From Methylomonas methanica (GTDB lineage Bacteria; Pseudomonadota; Gammaproteobacteria; Methylococcales; Methylomonadaceae), in NCBI GenBank assembly GCA_001644045.1, contig LUUF01000059.1, positions 1 to 64,000 of the forward strand: a stretch of DNA of 64,000 bases. The letters are read 5' to 3'. A model generated the notes under the pieces. It had not been told where the DNA came from and made no database searches. It was given only the letters and a program-made list of their open reading frames with translations. Of this stretch, positions 9,235-17,114 are shown in pieces. Made by a program: the position numbers and the translations under genes. Numbering within the stretch: position 1 is the first letter of the stretch; each line of letters starts with the position of its first letter.

Positions 9235-10041
9235 ATGTCCTCAATGAGTTCACCCAATAACGGTCCGTCATCGTTGCAAATCGCGCTGATGCTGGCCAGC
9301 GGCTTGATTTTGCTGTTTCTGGCAACCGGCGACGCCGGTGCGGTCACCCCTAAAATTCCCCGGCTCGCCAACGGCAAACCCGACTTTTCCGGCATTTGGC
9401 AAACCACCAGCGCCGCCGATTACGACCTGGAGCCGCACAGCAACCGCAAGGACGCCCCGCCCGGCGCCGGCATCGTCGAAGGCCATTACCTGCCTTATTT
9501 ACCTGCCGCACTGGAGCAAAAGAAGAAAAACTTCGCGGCGCGCGACACGCTGGACCCGGCGCTTAAAGGCTACACGCTGGGTGTGCCGCGCGGCATTTAT
9601 TACCCGGAACCGTTTCAAATCTTCCAGCGCAAACAAGACCTGACGCTGGTCCACCAGTTCGGTCATTCGGTACGGACCATACACACCGACGAAACCGATC
9701 ATCCGAAAGACCCGTACGACTGGTGGCTGGGCGATTCGCGCGGCCATTGGGAAGGCGATACGCTGGTCGTCGACGTCAAGCATTTTAACGACAAGACCTG
9801 GTTCGACCGGGCCGGCAATTATCACAGCGACGCGCTGCATGTCGTCGAAAAATGGGCGTTTATCGACCCCAACACCGTCGAATATAAAGCCACCGTCGAA
9901 GACCCCAAGGTATTCAGCAAACCCTGGAACCTGTCGGTGATTTTGCACCGGCACCGGGAGAAGGATTTTCAGTTGATCGAGGACTACCGCTTCACGCTGG
10001 ACTACGACGACGCCTATCCGCCCAAACCGAACAAACCCTAA
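9235..10041 (+). CDS. Conserved secreted protein of unknown function (PDFSGIW family)
   Basis: 268 residues with an N-terminal signal or anchor (residues about 15-37). The mature part opens with LANGKPDFSGIWQTT, a phrase found at the start of a large, uncharacterised bacterial family, and contains WLGDSRGHWEGDTLVVDV, shared with the next gene. ATGs at 9235 and 9244 are both possible; CGGAG lies just before 9235. It is paralogous to the 338-residue protein encoded 24 bases downstream, so the pair probably arose by duplication. No catalytic motif is recognised. Neighbours suggest a periplasmic role alongside the DUF6152-like protein. Confidence 0.7.
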   Translation: MSSMSSPNNGPSSLQIALMLASGLILLFLATGDAGAVTPKIPRLANGKPDFSGIWQTTSAADYDLEPHSNRKDAPPGAGIVEGHYLPYLPAALEQKKKNFAARDTLDPALKGYTLGVPRGIYYPEPFQIFQRKQDLTLVHQFGHSVRTIHTDETDHPKDPYDWWLGDSRGHWEGDTLVVDVKHFNDKTWFDRAGNYHSDALHVVEKWAFIDPNTVEYKATVEDPKVFSKPWNLSVILHRHREKDFQLIEDYRFTLDYDDAYPPKPNKP

Positions 10042-10065
10042 CGCCGGACACCAGACGAGGACGTT

Positions 10066-11082
10066 ATGACACAAATTAATGCAAGTCGCTCGGCGCTAGT
10101 TTCCGGGCTGGCCATCAGCGTAATGCTTACCGCCGCGCCTAGCTTACACGCTGCCGACGAGACAAAAAAACCGGAACCGGCTACCAAACCGCTGAAACTG
10201 GGCGGCCCCGGCATCGAACAGGAAAGAAGTTTCCCCAAAATCGTCTCCGGCAAATGGGCCGGCCCGAAAACCGCCGACGGCCAACCGGACGTGCAAGGCC
10301 ATTGGTCCAACACCATCGCCAATCATAATAATTTTACCGACCCGCAAGGCGGCATCCTCAACGACCCCAATCCCAATCGGGTAGCCAAGGGGCCGCGCGA
10401 GGAGCGCGCACCTAGCCGGGTCAGTGATCCTGCCGACGGCCAAGTGCCCTTTCAGCCTTGGGCGTTGGAAAAGGTCAAGGATTTTCAGGCGCATTTCCAC
10501 GACCCGGTCAAACCCGAGTACATCGAACCCCTGGCGCGCTGCGCACCGGGCGGCATTCCGAAATCCTTGTTTTGGCATGGTTACGAGATCAGCCAATATC
10601 CGGGTTATGTGTTGTTCCAATTCAACTCGGGCACCCGCATCATTCACCTGGACGGGAAGTCGCATTTACCGGACAACATCAAACTGTGGAACGGCGATTC
10701 ACGCGGCCATTGGGAAGGCAACACGCTGGTGGTGGATGTAACCAATCAAAACGGCAAGGCCCTGTTCGGGCGCTCCGGCGAGTTTATCAGCGAAAACGGC
10801 CATATCCAGGAACGGTACATTTTTAGTAATGACGGCGACCGCTATACCTACGAAGCCGTATTAACCGATCCGACCGTCTATACCCGACCGTTTACCGTGA
10901 CGGTGCCGGCCCGCAAATGGACCGCGAAAGATCAGCCCAACGGCTGGCACTTCGAAGTGGAGCCGGCTAATTACACCGGCAAGGTGGCACTTAAAGAGCC
11001 TATCTTGGATCAATACGAACGCGTCTGCGCCGAGAACAATGGCGGCTTCGGACTAGTCGCCGCTGAAGAACCGAAAAAATAG
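10066..11082 (+). CDS. Conserved secreted protein, paralogue of the preceding gene
   Basis: 338 residues with a signal peptide ending around LHA (residue 29). It repeats the plan of the upstream protein: ADGQPDVQGHWSN near residue 66 and WNGDSRGHWEGNTLVVDV around residue 208, but has an additional central stretch of about 60 residues. Two cysteines (RCAPGG and VCAENNG) could form a disulfide; the upstream paralogue lacks them. No known enzyme motif is visible. It lies within the seven-gene co-directional set and is followed after seven bases by a membrane protein gene. Confidence 0.7.
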   Translation: MTQINASRSALVSGLAISVMLTAAPSLHAADETKKPEPATKPLKLGGPGIEQERSFPKIVSGKWAGPKTADGQPDVQGHWSNTIANHNNFTDPQGGILNDPNPNRVAKGPREERAPSRVSDPADGQVPFQPWALEKVKDFQAHFHDPVKPEYIEPLARCAPGGIPKSLFWHGYEISQYPGYVLFQFNSGTRIIHLDGKSHLPDNIKLWNGDSRGHWEGNTLVVDVTNQNGKALFGRSGEFISENGHIQERYIFSNDGDRYTYEAVLTDPTVYTRPFTVTVPARKWTAKDQPNGWHFEVEPANYTGKVALKEPILDQYERVCAENNGGFGLVAAEEPKK

Positions 11083-11089
11083 GGCCACC

Positions 11090-11587
11090 ATGTCATTAGT
11101 CGAATTTGCCCAACTTCTTAACGACTCCGAGTTCGGCACAGCGCTGCGCGAGTCGGTGTACATGTTTCCGCTGATCGAAGGCCTGCATTTGATCGGTCTG
11201 GCAGTTGCGCTGGGTTTGCTGTTTTTTGTCGACCTACGCCTGCTCGGCCTGTTTCTGCCGCAGTTGCCGGTCGGGCAAGTCTTACACCCGCTGAGACCCT
11301 GGTTGCTGGGCGGATTTTTAATCATCTTCGCGACCGGGATTTTGCTGTTCGTGGCGACGGCGGCAAAAATCATCACCCTGCCGGTGTTTTTCTACAAGCT
11401 GGGCTTTATTGCCCTGGCCGGCATCAATGCCTTGTGGTTTGAATTGAAATGGGGCCGCGACGTCGGGCATTGGGGCAACGAGTCCACCTTACCCGTTGCG
11501 GTGCGTTTTGCCGGCTTTACTTCGCTGACCTTATGGAGCCTGGTGGTCATCGCCGGCCGCTTGATCCCTTACTTGAGTTACCAATAG
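11090..11587 (+). CDS. Four-helix membrane protein, DUF6644-like
   Basis: 165 residues with four or five hydrophobic segments. The N-terminal motif LRESVYMFPLIEGLHLIGLAVALG places a conserved Glu-x2-His pair in a helix, reminiscent of small heme or proton-handling membrane proteins, although this is inference. It resembles the family annotated as DUF6644 from memory. The next gene encodes a protein of the same size and topology with a matching LDHLFCAVLELGHIAG helix, so the two may form a heterodimer in the inner membrane. It has seven bases of spacing from the upstream gene and four to the next. Confidence 0.65.
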   Translation: MSLVEFAQLLNDSEFGTALRESVYMFPLIEGLHLIGLAVALGLLFFVDLRLLGLFLPQLPVGQVLHPLRPWLLGGFLIIFATGILLFVATAAKIITLPVFFYKLGFIALAGINALWFELKWGRDVGHWGNESTLPVAVRFAGFTSLTLWSLVVIAGRLIPYLSYQ

Positions 11588-11591
11588 CCTT

Positions 11592-12068
11592 ATGTCTGTC
11601 CTCGAACTCTTCAAAGCATTGCAATCCAGCGCGTTTGGCCGCTTCGTCGGCGGCCTGGACCATCTATTCTGCGCGGTATTGGAACTGGGCCATATCGCCG
11701 GCATGATCTTGCTGCTGGCGTCGGTGCTGTTGACCAGCCTGAATTTACTCGGCTTGGGTTTACGTTCCGTGCCGCTCACGGAAATTCAACGCAGCACTCG
11801 CAAATTATTCTGGACCGGCCTGACGCTATTGGTGGTATCCGGCCTGCTGATATTTATCCCGGCGGCCACCAGTTACTACTCCAACGATTTCTTTTGGGCC
11901 AAATTCATCCTGTTGGGCCTTGCCTTGCTGGTGTATTTCACACTCTACCGATGGGTTGCAGCCCGCGATTCCAACCAAATCTGGCTGGCAAAAGCCACCG
12001 GCGGCCTCGCTTTGAGCCTGTGGCTGGGCGTGGCCTTTGCCGGTCGTTTTATCGGCTTTTTTGCTTAA
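11592..12068 (+). CDS. Membrane protein, paralogue of the preceding DUF6644-like gene
   Basis: 158 residues, four to five membrane helices. An ELGHIAGMILLLASVLL helix mirrors the EGLHLIGLAVALGLL helix of its neighbour, and both end in an Arg-containing hydrophobic tail (AGRFIGFF here, AGRLIPYL there). The spacing of four bases to the upstream gene implies translational coupling. Placed between secreted proteins and a lipoprotein cytochrome, the pair could be the membrane partner of a periplasmic redox or transport complex, but nothing in the sequence proves this. Confidence 0.65.
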   Translation: MSVLELFKALQSSAFGRFVGGLDHLFCAVLELGHIAGMILLLASVLLTSLNLLGLGLRSVPLTEIQRSTRKLFWTGLTLLVVSGLLIFIPAATSYYSNDFFWAKFILLGLALLVYFTLYRWVAARDSNQIWLAKATGGLALSLWLGVAFAGRFIGFFA

Positions 12069-12144
12069 CGCCGATTCATCGATTTTCGTTTTAAGACGCC
12101 CCGGCATAGAGCCTGCGCCTTCTTTATTCGCAACGGGATTGCCC

Positions 12145-12720
12145 ATGTTCAAACAATCTGATTCACGTTTAAAACTTCTTGTCGGCAGCTTGGCGTCCGC
12201 CAGCCTGTTGATGGCTTGCAACCCGGCTACTACCGAACCTGCTGCCCCGCCTGTTCCTTTCAAACCGGTGGCGACGCTGCAAGAGATCATGACCTCGATA
12301 ATTGACCCGAACATTGATTTCGTCTGGAACTCGGTATCCTCGGTCAGCACGGCTAGCGGCACCGAGGAACGTCAGCCGCGCACCGACGAAGACTGGCGCT
12401 TGCTGCGGCAACATGCCCTGGCCGTGGCAGAAGCCGCGAATCTATTGCTGATCGAAGACCGACCTATCGCGGCCGCCAACGCCGTCACCTCCAGCGGCGG
12501 CGCGGAACTGACGCCGGCTGCGATCAAAACCTTGATTGCCGAGCATCGTCAGGAATTTGTGCAACGCGCGCAACGCCTGCAAAGCACCGCGCAAGGTTTA
12601 CTGGTGGCGATAGACGCGAAAAACGTCGAGGAACTGGAAAAAGCCGGCGGCGAAGTCGAACAAGCCTGCGAGCAATGCCACAGCCAATTTTGGTATCCGG
12701 GCGATGCTCGGCCAAAATAA
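12145..12720 (+). CDS. Lipoprotein cytochrome c'-like protein
   Basis: 191 residues. The N-terminus has a lipoprotein signal (LASASLLMAC, lipid-anchored Cys at about residue 24). A single heme c attachment motif CEQCH lies near the C-terminus after a helical bundle (residues about 90-170), the layout of cytochrome c'/c-556 proteins, where the heme site is C-terminal. An upstream ATG at 12037 overlaps the previous gene and would bury the lipobox, so 12145 is chosen. As the only obvious cofactor protein of the seven-gene set, it suggests that the operon handles electron transfer or small-molecule binding in the periplasm (inference). Confidence 0.75.
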   Translation: MFKQSDSRLKLLVGSLASASLLMACNPATTEPAAPPVPFKPVATLQEIMTSIIDPNIDFVWNSVSSVSTASGTEERQPRTDEDWRLLRQHALAVAEAANLLLIEDRPIAAANAVTSSGGAELTPAAIKTLIAEHRQEFVQRAQRLQSTAQGLLVAIDAKNVEELEKAGGEVEQACEQCHSQFWYPGDARPK

Positions 12721-12800
12721 AGCGTTTAAGGCTTGAGTTTCCCTATTGCGGCACAAAAGCGAACGGCCAACGCCGGACTTTTCAAACCAAAACGAGCGTC

Positions 12801-12971
12801 ATGGTCTTTCTACTTTTGCTAAACCTGATTAGTGTCGCCGCCTGCAATTACTTGGCAAAAACCAGAGACTCCCACCATGTAGTGTTTTGGACCAGTTTAG
12901 GTTTGGGATTAGGGCCGTTGGCTATCCCAATTCTGTGGTTCTTCGTGCGGGGTGCCGGCAAAACGATCTAA
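12801..12971 (+). CDS. Small two-helix membrane protein
   Basis: 56 residues: hydrophobic segment at residues 2-15, a short hydrophilic stretch with Lys, Arg, Asp and two His, then a second hydrophobic segment at residues 27-49 and a basic tail. It is not a family I recognise. A longer frame from 12675 overlaps the cytochrome gene and is unlikely. It ends the co-directional run; two hairpins follow. Confidence 0.45.
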   Translation: MVFLLLLNLISVAACNYLAKTRDSHHVVFWTSLGLGLGPLAIPILWFFVRGAGKTI

Positions 12972-12993
12972 TGCTGGCTAGAGATCTTTAAGC

Positions 12994-13067
12994 TAGGAGC
13001 GGGTTCCGACCTGCTCCTAATGCCTTTATACTCGATCAAACCTTAAAGACGGGGTAAATACCCCGTC
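12994..13067. terminator. Two hairpins between convergent genes
   Basis: The first hairpin pairs TAGGAGC with GCTCCTA (12994-13019). The second is an exact palindrome GACGGGGT-aaat-ACCCCGTC (13048-13067). Neither has a long T-run, but their position between the convergent small membrane protein gene and the XRE regulator fits a bidirectional stop or REP-like element. Confidence 0.5.
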
Positions 13068-13106
13068 CCGCTTAACAGAACACCAGTCTCTGCGTCGTAT
13101 TGCAAT

Positions 13107-13493
13107 TTACAGCGACCGCCCCACACCCCAGCCCAACGCCGGCCAGATGACCCAGAGATGGCGGGGTGTCTGGACTACATTCAAAATGGCCAACGCACCG
13201 ATAACCACGATGTATTGAATCAAATGCGTATAAAACCGCCGCAGTTTGCGCACGTGTTCCAGCGCGAGGATTTCTTCTTTACTAATGCCCTGACTTAAAG
13301 TGCCGTTCATGCCCGACTCCGAATTTAACAGTGAAAAATCGATCTCAAAGACCGCCGCCAGTGACTTCAGGGATTCCACGCTTGCCGTTTGTCCGCGTTC
13401 GATGCGTTGAATGGTGCGGACGCTGATGCCGCTTAAATCGGCCAGTTGTTGTTGCGACCAGCCGTGTTGCAATCTCAGTTTTTGTATAAGCAT
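13107..13493 (-). CDS. XRE-type regulator with C-terminal 2TM domain
   Basis: 128 residues. Residues 1-58 are a Cro/C1-type helix-turn-helix (HGWSQQQLADLSGISVRTIQRIERG), followed by a linker and two hydrophobic segments (IQYIVVIGALAILNVV and LWVIWPALGWGVG), matching the membrane-bound '2TM' regulators. A GTG start at 13514 is open, but the ribosome site AAGGAG falls inside that extension and sits seven bases before the ATG at 13493, which decides the start. Membrane attachment implies it senses an envelope cue or a partner protein. Targets are unknown; the downstream neighbour on the same strand is not obviously co-transcribed. Confidence 0.75.
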   Translation of the reverse strand: MLIQKLRLQHGWSQQQLADLSGISVRTIQRIERGQTASVESLKSLAAVFEIDFSLLNSESGMNGTLSQGISKEEILALEHVRKLRRFYTHLIQYIVVIGALAILNVVQTPRHLWVIWPALGWGVGRSL

Positions 13494-13666
13494 TTGGAAC
13501 TCCTTTTTTATCACTGGCCTTCAGTCTAGCGCCTGATTGGCCTGTTCCGTGACGACATTCCCCCGTCATCGGCACGACAGTTGCCCGCCAAAGCCCCGAC
13601 TAGTGAAAACGTGGGTCTAAGCCGGTTCAAAATCAGGTGCTGGAGACATTTATAAATACATTCCCG

Positions 13667-14908
13667 TCATCCATGACTGGCGGCAAGACTCAAAGCGCCT
13701 TCAATAAAACACCAGAAAGGCTTTTGCGCCATGAAACCGTGATTGGGGAGCACGTATTTATCGGTCTGCACTACCCATAGCGGATCATCCATCGGCACCT
13801 CGGCGACGGGACGCAATTGCAAGCCGTCCGCTACCCGCCAAACCACAGCGCTAGCCATAATCCCCTCCGGTCCGGTCAGCGTTAAGGCATTGGGCAACGT
13901 ATTTATGCCGCCAGAGGTATCGACTGTACATGCCTGATTTGTCGATGTAGTAGCTGTCACTTCCAAACGATGGGTGATAAAACCGCGAAAATGTCCGACG
14001 GCGGTCGCCGCCAAGTCCCATTGCGAAGCGCCCTGCATGTCCACCTGCTCTGCCGGGTCCAGTACCGACTCGAACCAGGCCGGCACGGCCCTACTGTAGG
14101 TAAACATGTTTTTGGTGATGTTATCGGCTTCCGAACTGGCAACCACCACTAAGGGGTTGGTATGTTCAAGGTGTTTCGTTGCAGCGACTCGACGAACCAC
14201 CGCGCGCAGGTCGGCAAAGCGCCGAGCTTCAACCGCCGGATTAACCAACAACACCAGATCACCGAAACGGGCTTGGTCGCCGCGTCCCTGTTGCAAACGT
14301 TGCATCCAGACTGGTTGCAGGGCATTTAATATCACGGACGCTCCCAGACTATGGCCTATGGTCAGCAAGCGGTTATCCGGATCGGCATCGTGTTTGACGA
14401 CAGTCTCGACATTCAACAAGAAATCCAGAAATTGCTTTTGGCCCAGCTGTTCGCTGACCGCCCTTCTGCCCCAAAAGGTCAAGGCCCGCAACCAGGGAGT
14501 TTCCACCGTTTCGCCGCGCCAGCCCAGATACACGCCAATCACTCTGTATTGCGGATTGCGCAGCTTGATATCGCGCAAACTTTCCTTGAAACGGCGGACG
14601 TTGTTGTCGCTGTCCTTGGCGTTATGGTGCCAGCCGTGGGTATACAGCACCACATATTGCGGCTGTTTGCTGTCTTGCAAGCACTTCAGCAAGGCGTCGG
14701 CCTGGCGTTGATCGTAGAAACGGCCGTCGTCGTCGAACTCCACGAAGCCCAAGGTGTAGTCATCTTGCGGGTTGACGACTAAATTCGCGGCGCTGCAATC
14801 CGCGCCGGCATTGGCTAGACAGGGTGTGGTGCGGATCTCGGTACGGAAATATTCTTTGGGCGCGCAAGCCGATAGCAACAGCAGCATCGCGAACAGCAAT
14901 CTGTTCAT
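13667..14908 (-). CDS. Lipoprotein alpha/beta hydrolase
   Basis: 413 residues. The N-terminus has a lipobox (LLLLLSAC, Cys about residue 15), so the protein is lipid-anchored. The hydrolase core shows YVVLYTHGWHHNA (oxyanion region) and a nucleophile elbow TIGHSLGAS with Ser at about residue 188; a candidate His is in the C-terminal third (GHFRGFITHRLE). This architecture fits lipases and esterases distantly related to DUF900. Two other genes linked to lipases (14972 and the remnant at 16130) lie just upstream on the same strand, suggesting that this stretch was once a lipase-partner locus (inference). Confidence 0.7.
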   Translation of the reverse strand: MNRLLFAMLLLLSACAPKEYFRTEIRTTPCLANAGADCSAANLVVNPQDDYTLGFVEFDDDGRFYDQRQADALLKCLQDSKQPQYVVLYTHGWHHNAKDSDNNVRRFKESLRDIKLRNPQYRVIGVYLGWRGETVETPWLRALTFWGRRAVSEQLGQKQFLDFLLNVETVVKHDADPDNRLLTIGHSLGASVILNALQPVWMQRLQQGRGDQARFGDLVLLVNPAVEARRFADLRAVVRRVAATKHLEHTNPLVVVASSEADNITKNMFTYSRAVPAWFESVLDPAEQVDMQGASQWDLAATAVGHFRGFITHRLEVTATTSTNQACTVDTSGGINTLPNALTLTGPEGIMASAVVWRVADGLQLRPVAEVPMDDPLWVVQTDKYVLPNHGFMAQKPFWCFIEGALSLAASHG

Positions 14909-14971
14909 AAGACGGTAACTACCGGGCTTGTAATTGCATATATTTCAAATAAGTCGTTATTGGCGATGCGG

Positions 14972-16048
14972 TCATTGGCTTTCTCTTGATCTGGGATGTA
15001 ATATTTTTAATATGAAATCATGCTTGGAATGTCCTACCACTCTTTGCGCAGGACACGACCAGCCTCGTTCTGTTTTTGCAAATGACCAAGGCTGCCGGTA
15101 TGCAGCCGCGCTGCCGCCGCCGCGATCATGCAAATAGCCGATGCGTTCGCCCAGCAATTCCCCGGTTTGCAGATCGACGACTTTAAGCGAACTGCCGGCA
15201 ATCCACATCTGCCGCTCTTCGGGCGTTTCCAGATCGTCGTAGGTCACGCCGTAGCGGGGCGGCGGATCGCCGGGCGGTTCGCGTGTCAATACGAACTGGA
15301 CTCGGACGCCGTCTATCCAATTAACCGGCTCCTGCATCTCTCGGGGGATGTATCCCCATTGATCAATCAGTTTGCTCCATTTATTCCAATCATTCGTATC
15401 GACTGTTTGCCAGCTGCCGGTATAGCGGTAGCGTTGGTGGTCCGCAGGATCGATGGCTTCGACATAACGAAATGCCGGTCGCGGCTCGATCTTTTTGACC
15501 TCTTTAATTGGCGAGCGGTCGGAAATCGCTTTGTCGCGCAAAAAAGATGCTATATAGCCGTCGAAGCTCATATAGCCGGTCTCATGGTTGTTTTTATAGA
15601 GCCCGCTTCTGTCGAAATCACCCAGGCTTTCATAAGGGCTCTTGGCATTGCTACTGTACTGGTTGATGTCGGAGTTTTCATCGAACTCCAGCTTCATCAA
15701 AAACACACCTTCGACATCGTCGACGGTACGGTAAATCTTCTCGCCCGCGCCCTCACACAGTTCGTGATAGCGATCCAAAGCCTTGGTCATGGTGGCGCGC
15801 TTGGTGTCGATTGCTTGTTGTTTCTGTGAGCGATGATTGGCGAAGTAACCGGTTGGCAAAACCAGCAACACCATCAATTCCAGCGCCACGGCCAGGTAGC
15901 GGTATCTGTGCTCACCCAGCCAGCGCCAGGTGGCTGACACGGTGAGCCAGACCACGATCAAATAAGCCGCTAGGGTGATCAACAGCGCCACCCATTTGAA
16001 CTGCCCATCCGCTCCCAACAAAATCAGCCAAGTCAATATCTCAACCAT
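14972..16048 (-). CDS. Unknown membrane-anchored protein found with lipase-like genes
   Basis: 358 residues: three hydrophobic segments within residues 5-70, then about 285 soluble residues. Conserved-looking phrases are ICEG/LCEGAGEKIYRTVDDVEGVFL, RYGVTYDDLETPEERQMWIAGSSLKVVDL and LLGERIGYLHDRGGG. I have seen this combination in uncharacterised proteins encoded beside lipase genes, but I cannot name the family. The soluble part may bind or neutralise a lipase partner (inference). Immediately upstream lies a damaged lipase-like fragment that may be what is left of such a partner. Confidence 0.6.
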   Translation of the reverse strand: MVEILTWLILLGADGQFKWVALLITLAAYLIVVWLTVSATWRWLGEHRYRYLAVALELMVLLVLPTGYFANHRSQKQQAIDTKRATMTKALDRYHELCEGAGEKIYRTVDDVEGVFLMKLEFDENSDINQYSSNAKSPYESLGDFDRSGLYKNNHETGYMSFDGYIASFLRDKAISDRSPIKEVKKIEPRPAFRYVEAIDPADHQRYRYTGSWQTVDTNDWNKWSKLIDQWGYIPREMQEPVNWIDGVRVQFVLTREPPGDPPPRYGVTYDDLETPEERQMWIAGSSLKVVDLQTGELLGERIGYLHDRGGGSAAAYRQPWSFAKTERGWSCPAQRVVGHSKHDFILKILHPRSRESQ

Positions 16049-16094
16049 ATTAAGTCCATAAGATATGCTGAACGAAACCCAATGAAATGTTCAT

Positions 16095-16130
16095 ATAGGA
16101 TGTTGCCGACGTCATAAGGTGCATCGTATC
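16095..16130. repeat. Short palindromic repeat, copy A
   Basis: ATAGGATGTTGCCGACGT followed by GTGCATCGTATCG. It has the same order of words as copy B at 16374-16406 and flanks the lipase remnant on its 3' side. Confidence 0.5.
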
Positions 16131-16374
16131 GTGGTGTGTCCGGCCAGCAGATTGAAAAAACTATCGAGATAAGCACCATGAAAACCGGCGCCGTTAGCGG
16201 TGACCACTTGATCGACATTGTTCGGAAACAACCGAGCAAACGCCATCGCCAGATGCCCGCCCAGAGAATGACCGGCCACATCGACGATAGCTTTCGGCGA
16301 TAATTTGCCCAGACCGAAATCGGTGGAAGTAGTGAATTGGATGCCGACGAAATACAACCCGATAAGGTGCGCCG
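16130..16374 (-). pseudogene. Lipase-like (GxSxG) gene remnant
   Basis: A frame of 110 codons (16112-16444) contains AIVDVAGHSLGGHLAMAFARLFP, a clear class 3 lipase nucleophile elbow, plus QVVTANGAGF. Only about 80 residues are lipase-like, far below the 250 or more of an intact enzyme. The residues on both sides are translated repeat sequence (copies A and B of the short palindromic element), which shows that the gene was eroded at both ends. No intact start with a ribosome site or catalytic Asp/His can be seen. It is most likely a relic. Confidence 0.6.
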
Positions 16375-16406
16375 ATAGGATGCTGCCGACGCAAGGAGGC
16401 GTATCG
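16374..16406. repeat. Short palindromic repeat, copy B
   Basis: ATAGGATGCTGCCGACGC followed by AAGGAGGCGTATCG; same orientation as copy A, at the other edge of the lipase remnant. Confidence 0.5.
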
Positions 16407-16508
16407 TTCGCGTCACTCGATACCTTGAATTTCATATTGCTCATTACTTCCCCAATTATTTGAATAAATTCCGCGCTTCACAAATTGATGAAAACTGGAA
16501 TACGGCCT

Positions 16509-16527
16509 TTATGCCCTCTGGGTAAAT
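16509..16527. repeat. 19-mer repeat, copy 2 (in the RAYT C-terminus)
   Basis: TTATGCCCTCTGGGTAAAT, differing at two positions from the copy at 16641-16659. It replaces the usual C-terminal end of the transposase. Confidence 0.6.
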
Positions 16528-16640
16528 CCATCACCTGTTTTACATAACCATGCTTGACCGGATTCCAATGGATATAATCGATATGCCGATTTAAATCTTC
16601 TTGGTCTTCGATTAAATGCGCCCAAAATCGTCGTTGCCAC

Positions 16641-16659
16641 TTGTGCCCTGTGGGTAAAT
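16641..16659. repeat. 19-mer repeat, copy 1 (breaks the RAYT frame)
   Basis: TTGTGCCCTGTGGGTAAAT. Removal of 17 bases (16640-16656) would restore the canonical RERGIWQRRFW junction, so this copy looks inserted rather than ancestral. Confidence 0.65.
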
Positions 16660-16995
16660 ACCGCGTTCGCGCCGTTTTTGACGACTTTTGGAAACCCGTT
16701 CACCGGTTGATATTTTTCTGGAAAAATACCCTTTCAATAAATTCCATCGTGTTGAATAATCGCCGTCGTCTGTCGGCAGCGTCCAAATGTAATGCAAATA
16801 ATCGGGCATGATCACGACGGCATTCATATAAAACGGTTTTCGGATTTTTATATACCGAAAGGCTTGGCTTAATACGTCAATTTGCTCAACCAATAATCGA
16901 TTGTTCTTGCGTTCCGCAAGATTGACAGTGAAAAACCACAAGGCTTTGGGTATATAAAAACGTCTATATTCGGTCATGGCTTTTGGCTACTCGAT

Positions 16996-17077
16996 TGATG
17001 CGCCTCCTTGCATCGGCACATCTATTGTAGAGACGCAAGCCCGCGCCGGGCGGAGTCGAAGGGATTTTGCGTCTCTA
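16996..17077. repeat. REP-like hairpins upstream of the RAYT
   Basis: 16996-17023 is an inverted relative of copies A and B (GATGCGCC...GGCACATC arms). 17028-17077 has exact 11-base arms TAGAGACGCAA and TTGCGTCTCTA around a GC-rich loop. Such hairpins are the usual substrates of RAYT proteins. Confidence 0.6.
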
Positions 17078-17114
17078 GCCTTCCAATAACCGGCAATCTC
17101 AATTCGCAAAGGCA

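Larger units (their letters stand above)
16489..16977 (-). pseudogene. REP-associated tyrosine transposase (RAYT), disrupted
   Basis: The frame starting at 16977 gives a RAYT N-terminal part: YRRFYIPKALWFFTVNL, IKIRKPFYMNAVVIMPDYLHYIW, STRWNLLKGYFS and RQKRRERGI. After residue 107 a 17-base insertion (16640-16656) shifts the frame; the missing half continues in another frame as WQRRFWAHLIEDQEDLNRHI and DYIHWNPVKHGYVKQV. The catalytic His-x-His pair normally found in MPDHxH is Tyr-x-His here, so the enzyme was probably inactive in any case. The C-terminus after VKQVMD is also replaced by a second copy of the inserted 19-mer. REP-like hairpins lie just upstream. Confidence 0.8.
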
